Shown: piece by piece, positions 32,072 through 42,929 of the stretch
How positions within the stretch are numbered: the first letter of the stretch is position 1
Layout of the letters: each line of letters opens with the position of its first letter
Made by a program: the position numbers and the translations under genes
Origin: Helichrysum umbraculigerum
Taxonomy: Eukaryota; Streptophyta; Magnoliopsida; Asterales; Asteraceae
Direction of reading: 5' to 3'
Length of the DNA stretch: 64,000 nucleotides
Assembly (NCBI GenBank): GCA_949592205.1
Contig: CATIUR010000005.1
Coordinates: 30,936,179-31,000,178, forward strand
Notes under the pieces: model-generated
The model's database searches: none
The model's input: the letters and a program-made list of their open reading frames with translations, nothing else
What the model was told of the DNA's origin: nothing

Positions 32072-33132
32072 CTGTGGCGGATTTAGGAATATGAGGTTGA
32101 GTATGCATAAAAACACTAGTTAGAATGGACATATTTTTTTAGGGGGAAAGTTATAGGTGTTTACCGGGTTAAGTTTCGGTTCTTCGATTCAAGTTTTCGG
32201 TAATTTTTTAGAACTGGTTAATCAGAATTGAACTAAATTGATTTTAAATAACCAAACACCTAAAATTGAATTTGTTATAGCTACAACTTCAAGATTATAA
32301 TCCTAACTTTTGAAAACTATTAATCATACGATAAATTAGTATAAACATTGAAATTTATTGTTTCAAAATTCATTAAATTTCACACCTTTTACTATCCTAT
32401 GACCCTATGAGACGATATTTTAAAATTCGTATTATATTTGCTAGGTTCTAAAAGCTTTATTGAAGCATTTTTCTTACCATTGTATGTATAAAACTTCACG
32501 AAGAAAAAGTTATATGTAGGAAACACAACTAAAAACGTTCGTAAATATGGTTATAAAACTTAAATACGTACAATATAGATTTTCAAAATTCGGCTCATAA
32601 AAGGATAACAAAATTGTAACATCTATACACTTGGATATGGATTAACTATTACTCAATCCGTCCCATTTATATTGTACACCTTACTAGTTTTGTTTTTCCC
32701 AAAAAGATTTTACAAATTGCAAAAAATAAATTTAAATAATCATTAAAGTCTTTATTCTACACTCATTTATTACTATCGTTCATTTATTTTTTTCAAAATT
32801 CTCGGTCAAACTTACATTGAATATAAGGGCATAAATGATATTTGTTTGATCTATCTTAAATCCAACAAAAAAGTTAGTGGACAAATAGACAATATAAGCA
32901 GGACGGATGAAATAATAAACAAGCTAGTTTCAGTAAATAGATGCAATAGTTTATCTGAGTGGTCACTTGTTATATAATTATAAATCATAGGGTGTTCACC
33001 TCCTTTTTTGAGGGTATGCATTTTATAGAAACTCTACTAAACACATGTAAAAAAATATTTTTTTACACTACACATAAAAACTCAAGGGTATGCAAGTGCA
33101 TACCCTAAGTTACATATACATCCGCCCCTATC
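32072..33132. mobile_element. Non-autonomous DNA element with GGCGGAT inverted ends
   Basis: Left end CTGTGGCGGATTTAGGAATATG and the reverse complement of the right end (GATAGGGGCGGATGTATATG) are similar for about 35 bp, including GTATGCA further in. TAGCAT is directly repeated at 32066-32071 and 33133-33138. There is no coding capacity, and it holds a Stowaway-like MITE. The superfamily is uncertain. Confidence 0.55.
32652..32912. mobile_element. Stowaway-like (Tc1/mariner) MITE, 261 bp
   Basis: Terminal repeats CTCAATCCGTCCCATTTAT and, reversed, TTTCATCCGTCCTGCTTAT. TA dinucleotides flank both ends (32650-32651, 32913-32914). CCGTCC near the terminus is typical of plant Stowaway MITEs. Confidence 0.8.
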
Positions 33133-33138
33133 TAGCAT

Positions 33139-33730
33139 AGATTTTACTTGTTGCTAAAACAAGCATAGGTTTAAGTACTTCTTAACAGTTTTAATTTGAT
33201 CAACTTTACTAACCTAATAATTTGAAATGTATATGACTGTAAATGTTAATGAGTCTTGTGCGTACGAACTTTATACTTTGCCTAAAGAAATTCATGTTTT
33301 CGCCGTTATCATAAACCAACTTCAATATAATCATTAAAACAGTAAAGTATTACTATGATGCGGTGTAAAATTTTCATATTAAACAACAATATCTGAATTG
33401 ATGTAAATTCTTTTTAATCATTAATATCAAACTTGTGCAACAATAAGAATTACGTCAAGAAATAATCTAAATTTTCATTTTTAACCCTTTAGATAATTGG
33501 TTTTTTTTTTTTTTTTTGGCATATACTCATATTTTGACTAAATAAATTCTCATATTCTAGTAAGGCTTACATGGGCTTCTAATCCACAGCAGGTCTGGGC
33601 CCGTAGCATTGCTGGAAGCCTGGAAGTGGGAGGTTGAATATATTTGGGCTTTTGTTTTCTTTTTGGTTGGCAATTGTATTGTTAGAAAAGAAAAGGGTTT
33701 AGTGTGTTGAAAACTTGAAATGTATACTTT
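33139..33730. other. Noncoding DNA, nothing recognised
   Basis: AT-rich, with a T run at about 33500-33518. The only small ORF here shows no recognisable protein features. Confidence 0.5.
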
Positions 33731-33958
33731 GACATTCATGTTATATAGCCAACTATTCGGGCTTCCATTGTATGTAACGAAGTTGTGGTTTCTTTATGTT
33801 ATATGTATTTAACGGTACTTTTTTCACGTGTCAATTATATAATTTTCCACGTGGCGTCCTTAACCGTTAATTTGATCAACGTACATACAATGTAAAGAAA
33901 TTACAAGTTCGTTACATACAATGGAAGCCCAAATAGTTGGCTACATAACATGAATGTC
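33731..33958. mobile_element. Small inverted-repeat MITE, 228 bp
   Basis: GACATTCATGTTATATAGCC... at the left and its near-perfect reverse complement at the right (...CATAACATGAATGTC) pair over about 60 bp. The centre contains TTCACGTGTCAATTATAT. I found no convincing target duplication, so the superfamily is open. Confidence 0.65.
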
Positions 33959-35085
33959 AGACCATAGTTTGATATAATTCCATGCACTAAACCCAAAAGC
34001 AAATAAATAAAAAGATATTTATCTAAAACTATTTGGATTAACAGCTTATCTTGACATCTTATTTGCGCTTAGGCCCATTGAAAACTATACAAGGATGTTA
34101 GAATATACAACACTTTTGTCGCACCCCCAAATTCGGGTTACGGAAGCGAATCGGGTCGGGGCGCGACTAATCAAATATCACAAGCACATAAGATGTATAA
34201 TGAACGACTCTATATGCGTCGTTTACTGATTACATTGATATAATAAAAGTTTACAATGTAATAAATGTTACAAAAGCTCGTAAGCCAAAATGAGAGATTC
34301 TATGGCATAAGTATGTTACAAAATATAGTAATGCATGGGAATCTGCTGATGTTTGTATGCGACTCGAGCTAAGTATCCTGAATATGAGCAGACCTACTGC
34401 TGCTGAGTACCTGAGAATACATACTAAAAAGGTCAGCTAAAAAGCTGGTGAGCTCACAGGTTTGTATAATGATGAATCATAGATGTGTGAACCATAAGAT
34501 TTAGTACAATGATTTGCAACCAAGCAAAATAAAATAGATGTATATCACTGCCATGAGCCCATAATTTGAGCTTAACGGAGGTGTCAGGATCACAACCAAG
34601 TGCCTGAGCGAGGGTGCCTCTCTGCGAGTGCCTAATCTACGCTCGTATGAACAAATGCTAATGCGTCCGTTTGACCAGTTAGTGCGTGCTAACCAGGACG
34701 GGGATTGTCAATCCCATATGGTACCATACACTAACAATCGCGCTAAATCCATATAAACAAACTATGTAGTGGAGGGCTTTAAAATGATTAGCAAAACAAC
34801 TCATGCAGTATATATCGAGGTTTAGTACTTATGTCCACATGTAAAACAAAACGAGTATGTATTCCCACCCCAGGAGTAAAAACTGTAAAAAAAGTCGGGG
34901 CTATGAGTCTGGTGTGTTGCTATCAAGCAAGTATGATGTTGCAAAAGGTGATGTTGTCCGAAGACTGTAACCTGCCGGGCGTTCAAAACGCGCAAGGTTA
35001 TAAGTATATGTAGACGTCTCAAAAGACCGTCCATGCTAGTTGTTCATCTAACTAGTAATGTCCAAATAATTTGGTTGTTGGTTGA

Positions 35086-37540
35086 TGTAACATCCTCAAA
35101 TTGGGCCTAGAAGTAATAGGTATTTTCTGTAAATTTTAAATGCGATTTAAAATTGTTATTGTGTTTGATTGTATAATTAATAGGTCGATAAGCCTCAGGA
35201 AATATTGTGGCTAGTGAAATATTGTTTGTTTTAAATTTATTTAGTTGACGGTCAAATAAAATTGTATTTCCCCGCAAATGGTTTTTAAGTTCTAGACAAT
35301 AATAAACACGGGGAATGAAAATTAACACTTATATGGTCTATTATAGGAGATGGGTCGGTTTTACCTCCCACATATGCATACATACATACGATATACACAC
35401 ACACACTCCCTAATACTTAACCAATCCACAAAATCATGAAGAAATCATCAAATTGAAGATCACAAACTCGAATTCAAGCTACTAGCATGAAGATTATCAT
35501 CTTCTAATCCTTCTTTTCAACTTGTAAGTTCTTAATCTTTGATTTATGAACCCTAGAAATTGGGGGTTTTAGTGTTCTTGATGTTAATCCGAAATTAGGG
35601 TTTAAAAAGTGTACATTGATGTTAATTAAGCTTCAATAACATGTAATAATCATTCTAGCATCATCTTAATCATATTATATGTGTTAATTTCGTGTTTGAG
35701 ATAACCCTAGAAATTGGGGGTTTTGAGTAGTTGCTTAATTGGTAGGATATTCATGAAATGGAAGCTTGGAATGATGATAAAATTGTTAGTTGATGTTTAA
35801 ATGATGATTAAAATCTAAGTCTAACCTTGAAATGAAGAAAATGATATATGATCATTAATAGAGTTCATGTGTTTAGTTGATAATTCAAGAATTGGAGCTT
35901 CTATGCTTAGAATAATGATGTATGATTTATAAGTGTTGATTAAAGATGATGAATTACATTGATTATGCTAAGAGTTGTGAATTAATTAAGTGTTCATGAG
36001 AAGTATGATGATCATGATGAGTTTGATGGGTTATATGAAGAAAGTAGTATGATTTACTAATAAGAACCCTTAATTGATTATTAAAGAGAATGGTGTGAAA
36101 TTAGTTGGTTAAGTATTCATAAGATCAAATATGGATGTTTTGATGAATAATTGATGTTGAAGGTTATTAATCTTGTTAATGGTTTTATTATATTGGTTAA
36201 TAATGATTAAGATGGATGAAGGTGATAAGGTGAACATAATATTCGTAAAGTTGAATTATGAAAAATTAAAGTAGCTTAACATGATGATGTGATTTTAATG
36301 ATTACGGAATTTTGATGTTAATAAGATTATTCATAATCTTGAAATGATGAACGTTGAATTAATACAAGTTAAGGATAAATTGTTGGATGTAATTACAATT
36401 TTATGATATTATATCAATATTGAGACAAGTGCCAAATGACTAACTTGTGTTGTGTTATTGTATTCTCAGATGTGGAGAAGACTCAGTGACATTAGACTAC
36501 TGAGTGGGCGACTATGATTGTCGGTGAGTGGATCTTAGACTTTCAGTCTAAGTTAGTTGTAACAACATGGTTACAACGGGTAAACTTGGTTTATTGCAAT
36601 GATTGCATTAATATTATATTGGCATGTTGGCTAAACCTTGATTGATTATTGGCGTTCGCATACTATGATAGTTGTGGACTATTTGATTTGGTGGGGGTCA
36701 ACTAATGTGTTGGGTTTGGATACTATTACTAGGACTTCGCAAGTGCCTTGTACATGTGTTGGACACTGAAATTGCGTCGTGTGTAGTAATAGTACCAAAC
36801 TATCGGTTTAACCTCTGATTTGGCCGTCAGTTGGTTTTAAGTGTTATTTGGGGAACCATCCGTGGCATGAGGGTACCTCAAGGACCACCGATCCTTCTAT
36901 GTTGCTTGTGCATTGCTTGGTTATAGGCATGTGTTAAGCTGAGTTAGATTGATAGCTTGGGATCTATTCACTTAGCTTTGTGCTAACCCCTCATTACTTC
37001 TTGCAGGTTTACTTTTGTATGTGGGTGGGCAAGAAGTATATATGGAATGGAATGTTTGACAAGCTCACTCTGAAATGATTAATACGTTAATGATTTAACA
37101 ACTTATTTGGATTTCTATAAAACCTAAACTTAATGTGTGTAATGATTAGAATAATCTGGTTTTAAAGGTTTGTATATAAGTGGATTGCTATTTGAAATGT
37201 ATGTGTGCAATCTATTGATTTCTATTAATCATGCGCTTCCGATATGTTTAAAAAAAATGTCCTTGTATTTCGAGACGGGTGTTATAAAATGGTATCAGAG
37301 CCGGGGCCCGGATTGATGTGCACAGCGGGGACACTGTGTCCCGAAGGGGGGAGGATTGTAACATCTGTCCCACATCGGTTAGAGATGAGAACAAAGCTTG
37401 CCTTATAAGGGAGTGGGCAACCTCTCTAGGTAAGACGCGTTTTGAAAACCGTGAGGGGTGGCTCGGTTGATGGTTGTGCCCTAGCCGAGTGCATCGCAAA
37501 GCGGACAATATCTTACTTCGGGTTACCTTGGGCTGTTACA
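35086..37540 (+). mobile_element. Chimeric LTR element: gypsy-type 5' LTR joined to a TRIM-like 3' half
   Basis: It is flanked by GTTGA at 35081-35085 and 37541-37545, so it integrated as one unit. Positions 35086-37286 are an LTR closely related to 50868-52933 (TGTAACATCCTC to GGGTGTTATA). A primer site TGGTATCAGAGCC follows (37290-37302), then about 50 bp, a polypurine tract (near 37344-37356) and a different, short LTR-like end of 184 bp (37357-37540) that starts TGTAACATCT and ends GGCTGTTACA. A normal element would have matching LTRs at its two ends. This one does not. Confidence 0.8.
37357..37540 (+). repeat. Short TRIM-like LTR
   Basis: 184 bp with TGTAACA...TGTTACA ends, preceded by a purine run GAAGGGGGGAGGAT. 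The start TGTAACATCTGTCCCACATCGG resembles the ends of plant TRIM-type elements. It carries no coding sequence. Confidence 0.65.
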
Positions 37541-37544
37541 GTTG

Positions 37545-37629
37545 ATTAGTTTGGGTTTTGAAAACATGTACGGCCCGTTGGTGTTGATTGATTAGTTTGG
37601 GTTTTGAAAACATGTACGGCCCGTTGGTG
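37545..37629. repeat. Tandem duplication of 39 bp (period 46) beside the chimeric insert
   Basis: ATTAGTTTGGGTTTTGAAAA... ending CCCGTTGGTG is present at 37545-37583 and again at 37591-37629. It is adjacent to the right target duplication. Only one such unit is present in the LTR of element A. Confidence 0.85.
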
Positions 37630-37832
37630 AGTTTTGTAATAATGATTATTAAAAGCATTATTATTATGTTGGTCTCGTTGTATACTTACAAAAGTATATG
37701 TGTCATATGTTTCCAAGTTATTCCAAATATTGTGTTGACGTTAAATCAAGTATATTGTGATATTGTCTTGTTTGAAAAGTCGTTTACGCAAAGTTAGTGT
37801 TGAACACTATTTATGAGACAATAAGGATTGTC

Positions 37833-38068
37833 GGGAATTACTATTCATGAGACAATAGCAAGTTACTATTTATTAGACAATAGCGATCATCGGGAATCAC
37901 TATTCATGAGACAATAGCAAGTTACTATTTATGTGATAATAGCGATTATCGGGAATCACTATTCATGAGACAATAGCAAGTTACTATTCATGAGACAATA
38001 GCGATTATCAGGAATCACTATTCATGAGACAATAGCAAGTTACTATTTATGAGACAATAGCGATTATC
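37833..38068 (-). repeat. Four tandem 59-bp units made of CTATT...AATAG mini-hairpins
   Basis: Units begin at 37833, 37892, 37951 and 38010, each 59 bp. Each contains two half-units of the form ACTATT-CATGAGAC-AATAGC. Degenerate half-units (GCGACAATAG) continue to about 38275. It occupies the interval between donor-like and acceptor-like sites of this LTR. Confidence 0.9.
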
Positions 38069-39197
38069 GGGCGGTTTCAAGTATGAAAGTGTTAGTTTTT
38101 GCGACATTGATACTACGACAATCGAGTTTTATACGACAATAGTGATGCGACAATAGTGATGCGACAATAGGATTTCGGTTACTGTTCATGCGACAATCAT
38201 GATTCCACAATAGTGATGCGACAATGGATTCTCGGAACACTGTTCATGCGACAATGGTATTGTCGCAGGTCTGAGATTTCTCGTTTTTGTTTAACTGTTC
38301 GTTTTTGTTGACTAGGTCAAACGTGTTCGGTTTGACCCGAAATTTTTAGGGAAGTCTTAAATATGTTAAATAAACTTTAGAAAATTGTCGTTACATTTTA
38401 TGGTTGACCCGAAGTGTCAGTTTTGTAAAATGACTAAAACAGTCCCTAAGTTTAATAGTTCCAGATTTTACTCGGTTTCAACTCGCGATTTCACCCGTTT
38501 CTAGTCCGATTCAAGCCTAACCAAAAATCACACATGTCCTCATATATGTCTAGTTCATTTTCTGCACTTTATGATATTTTTATATGTTCATTTACTATTT
38601 TTAACAAAAATGGAAATGAACAGTGGTCGGATTAGGTCCAAGAACAGCTACAGCCCAAAGATTGAGCTCTACACAAAAATACGTAGATTTCTGGAAATGG
38701 TCAAAGAAGAACTTTTTGTAGATCTATTCCATACGAAAATTTTGGTATGTGTTTCGTTGTCTAATTCTTCCTAGAACTCAAGATATGGACGTTTTGGTGA
38801 GACGATTTTCTGAGACAGATTATATACTTGTATATATGCTTAGTAAAAACGATTTTTAAGATGATATTTGGACATATACTTGCTAGATCATCAACATAAC
38901 ATGTACATAAATGTGAAGCACGAAAATCTAGAGAAAAAATGTGTGTTCTTACTTTAAGAAAATGATGATCTAGAGATGAAAACGAGAGGGTATGCTCGGT
39001 TATGCTTCTTGCTTCGTTTCCTTAGCTTTTCATCCTCCAAAAGGTGGTGGATGATGGCGGATTATGGTGGTGGTGTGGCTGATCAAAGAGAGGGAAAGGA
39101 GAGAGTACTGGTGTGTGTTTTAGTGAGAGAGTGTAGTGAGAGGAATGAAAGATCAAAATGAAGTGGTATGGGGTATGTATGCATGTATTGGTTAGGA

Positions 39198-39224
39198 ACA
39201 TGATCCACTTTTTGTGGATCATGT
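39198..39224 (-). other. Leader hairpin with compensatory change
   Basis: ACATGATCCAC (39198-39208) pairs with GTGGATCATGT (39214-39224) around a 5-nt loop. Compared with element A (ACAAGATCCAC / GTGGATCTTGT), one base pair has changed on both sides. Confidence 0.8.
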
Positions 39225-39937
39225 CTTGGCCGGTTTTTCTTATTAAAAAGGGAGGTGAGGTTGTTAAAATCTTGCCTCCCAATTAGTGGTATTATACCCG
39301 TGTTTGTTTACCCGATCGTTTGAACGTATAATTAGATGTTTAACGTTATACGTACGTATTTTAAATAACGATTAAAGTTCGATATTTTTAACTTGAAGTA
39401 ATACTTATTATTACTTAGAAACATTTATTAAAATGTTTGGTACGGTGTCGGTAATGATTTACGAGGTCGTTGTATGATTTAAATAATCGTGACGTTTAAA
39501 CTAAACGTTTTTGTTATCGCTATAAATTACGATAATTATACTGAAGTATTTTATCAAAATACTTTTTGATGAGTTATAAAAATATAACTTAGGTTTGTTT
39601 CGATTGTCAGGCGCGTTTCACGCGTTTTCGGTCGTTTCTGAGCATTTTAAACACTACGAGATACTTTCGTGATATTATCGAAATAATATTTAGAATTACA
39701 TATGTGTATTAAATAATTTCATATTATTTAATATATTGAGTTCACCAACGTCCGTATTATTGTATCGGGATCCGTCCGATATGAAAATGCACGATTAAAT
39801 TCAATAGCGTACGTGTATATATATAACAATATATATATAATGATACATACAATTAGCCTAACATAGAACTAATTACATGTATTAGAAAGTGATTAGGTAC
39901 TAATAAATAGTCCTAATTTGTCGGGTGTCACAACTTT

Positions 39938-42042
39938 CCTATGTGTACATAATAAAGTGCATTTAGGACAAAAGTCATTTCCCGGAAGCAGTTTATCTAC
40001 CTTAGGATAAAGCTATGAGTGTCTACATCTTACCTCCCCCATACCCTATTTTCGGTGAGATTGAGTGTTGTTGTACAAAGGTATATATGCATACTAGTTT
40101 TATGAGTAATGTATATTAACTCTAAAACTCGATCAACTTGAGGAGTTGAGTATGAACCAAAGAGAAACTCAACTAGCCACTCTTTAACTTGACCCAAATA
40201 GTAGTCGTGTAACTTGATAGTTAGATTAAAAGTTCTACGACATTTGGTTAAGATAATGAAACTAAAGTTCTATAGGTCACCCATAACATTGGATACCAAT
40301 CACTTTTGCATAAGGTTAGTTTATGAGTTATGACTATGTGAAGTAACAAAGAGGCCTTTGGCCCAATTGCTCAAAGTGAAGCTCTAAAACCTTTAGTTCT
40401 AGAGTTTGTGAATTGATTTCGATCAATCGATGTGTTGATAAACTGAAATTCTTAGATAATATAAGATTGTTCAAAGTAGATTTGTGATGCATTATAGTAC
40501 ATTGATTTATTTCCTTTATAATGTATATTAGAATAATAAAAAATTCTAAGTTCTGCATATAGGATAGAAAGAAACGATTATTAAAAATGATATCAGACAA
40601 TTTCTGTAAGTTTTATATTTTTAATTTAAAAAGAAATTGCTAATTTTGTTCTCTCAAATTGTTTACTCAAAAAATGTTAGGCTAGCAAGACTATAATAAG
40701 CGATCAAGATTAATAAAGATAAATAAGTAATTGATTAGCACCATTAATCAAAAGTATTACATAAAAATTTAAAAATTACATTAGTATACTTTTAATGATC
40801 GTAGTATGTTTAATAAAGAATTATCGGGAACATATATTTAAAAGAAGTGCGTAGCATATCTTTAAAATAATGCTTATATGAAATATAATCTTTTATTATC
40901 TGCAATTCTATATTATACTGCCTTAATTTTCGAAAATAACATCTTATTATTATGTACCTTAGATTCATACGACCATGCGCCTATTCTATTGTATATTATA
41001 CTTCATATTTTATGATATTGGTATTATTATGTATTTTCTTTGACAATCACAATAAATTAGTTATGACACCAAAAAAATATACAATAACTAATAATACATA
41101 TTGTGAAAAATGCGTTAACCCGTTAAACCAATAATTGATTAAGTCAGTAGTTCAATTTGCATGTCAAATTCGCTTGGATCAAACCTGATCGGTTCTGGTC
41201 AAATTGGCCATCAACCGATTGGATCAGTTGAACAAGTAAACTGTCATGAGTTCAATTTGATCAATGGTCCGATTTTCAAAAATTATACGGCGGCTCATAG
41301 CAATCTCATACACTACGCTATCTATAGTGTTCATGTCATTAGATTGTTAAATAATAAATTCCCCATAGGTTATTTTGTATTACATTGAACGTTATTTATA
41401 GAGTACATGAGTTACATATAAACCCTAAACCTAATGAACCCTAGCCCGTCTATACAATTGGGCTGGGTCATACTAATAATCTAACCTACACTATATTCTA
41501 ATATTTCCTTGCAGTTGGAGCGGTAGGAAAACGGATGCTCAAACTGGAACATTAATACATAAATTATAGAAAATTAAATACAAAAGCTATATAGGTAAGG
41601 CAGCTGAATATATGACGGCAACTTGTGCTTCCAATGTGGCGGTACGATGACGGCAGCGATAATTAGAACGATGAACCGGTAGGAAGCAATTTATTTATTA
41701 GATCGCAATAGAGCTATATAGGTAAGGCAGTAGAATGCATGACGACTATATGGCGGCAACTTGAGCTTCCAATGTGGCGGTACGATGACAGTAGCGATGA
41801 TAGAGCGATGACCGGTAGGAAGCAATTTTTTTTTTTTTTTTTTTTTAGATCGCAATAGATTTAGAAAGAAAATTAAAGAGATTATAGAAATATCAAAAAA
41901 AGTAGGTGAAATCGGATTATTGGAAAGATTGAAATTTTATTTTTATAGAGCTAAACAAAAAGATAGTAAAATACAAATATGCAAATTATAATTTGATCGA
42001 CGCACGAAAGAGAACTTATGAGGGAAGAAATTTATATATATA
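39938..42042. other. Gene-free interval with a tandem duplication
   Basis: AT-rich, no credible ORF. A unit of about 127-145 bp starting GCTATATAGGTAAGGCAG and ending GATCGCAATA is duplicated at 41586-41710 and 41713-41857. The second copy carries a 24-base T run and a short insertion. Nothing else is recognised. Confidence 0.6.
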
Positions 42043-42046
42043 CTAG

Positions 42047-42929
42047 GTAGGTTCGTAGGCTGTGCTACGCACAGCCCGGGCCCTAGGGCGTTGTGGTGTG
42101 GTTGTTTTAGCCGAGGTTATTATTTGATGGAAGTTGTCACCAACTTGATCAATACATTAGAGAAGATGACCAGGTTATACAGGGATATGTAAATGCACAT
42201 TTATATTAGGGAGAAGTGAGTGTGAAGCAAGTTTTTCCTCCGTGAGGCTAAATTAGCAAACCTGTTCGAACTTATACATTAAGGCTCCTTGCTTCAATTC
42301 TAATAAGATCTTGTATACACATAAATCTAATTCAATTCCTAGTATCGGGCATACCATTGATGTCTATCTTGCAAATTTAATTAAAAAGTTAATCAAGTAT
42401 GTATATATATATCAACCTACTTGGCATATATATATATATCAACCTACTTGGCTTAGGAAAATGGAGAAAGAGGTACTCTAGGTGAAAGTATATGTACTAA
42501 CAAGCAGATATTTTAATATTCAATAGTACATATTGAGGAAGCATATCCCTTGTTTCATGATAGATATCAACAAAAGACACCGGTCCATATACAACCAAGG
42601 ATATACATACTGTGCACCTTCAATTCTAATATTGGTACTAATAACCTAGTTACATCACCATCAGTTCTAATAGTAGTGCTAAACACCTACTTACACAACC
42701 AGCGGTCCCAATATCAGTACTAAAAAACCTACTTACATCACCTCCTGCAAATGTTGCGGTAATACTTAGCATGCAAACATTACCCAGAAATAAAAGATTA
42801 TAGCAAAAAATATGTGCATCATGTTAGTGATTCAAGGGAACCCTTACAGCAACTGAGAATCTTCATTGATAGACTCAAAACAGAAGTATTTTTAGCAATG
42901 GTGGTGGATACTTATGATGGTGGTTGTCT
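42047..42929 (-). other. Noncoding 3' part of the Helitron
   Basis: Contains a 30-bp direct duplication ending CAACCTACTTGGC (about 42400-42452) and three degenerate units of about 45 bp (about 42605-42740) with CTAATA...TACTAA...ACCTACTTACA. No ORF. Confidence 0.5.

Larger units (their letters stand above)
34118..39932 (-). mobile_element. Solo gypsy LTR related to element A, interrupted by a chimeric insert
   Basis: The ends are TGTCGCACCC (34118) and GGGTGTCACA (39932), flanked by ACTTT at 34113-34117 and 39933-39937. Removing the insert 35086-37540 and one copy of its target duplication leaves about 3.36 kb, collinear with the LTR 24633-27844. It has the same landmarks: GGAATGTACGGCCCGTT-like block near 37560, tandem array 37833-38068, donor-like GTAAG at 38952, hairpin 39198-39224 and acceptor-like CTGAG at 34411. 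There is no internal region. Confidence 0.9.

Noticed and set aside
37357..37540. Cassandra-type element (LTR with a 5S rRNA promoter)
   Set aside because: The short LTR looks TRIM-like, but I do not see the 5S rRNA internal promoter boxes.
37833..38068. Regular repeat array that could be mistaken for CRISPR
   Set aside because: Units are contiguous 59-bp tandem copies without unique spacers, in a plant LTR. No cas genes.
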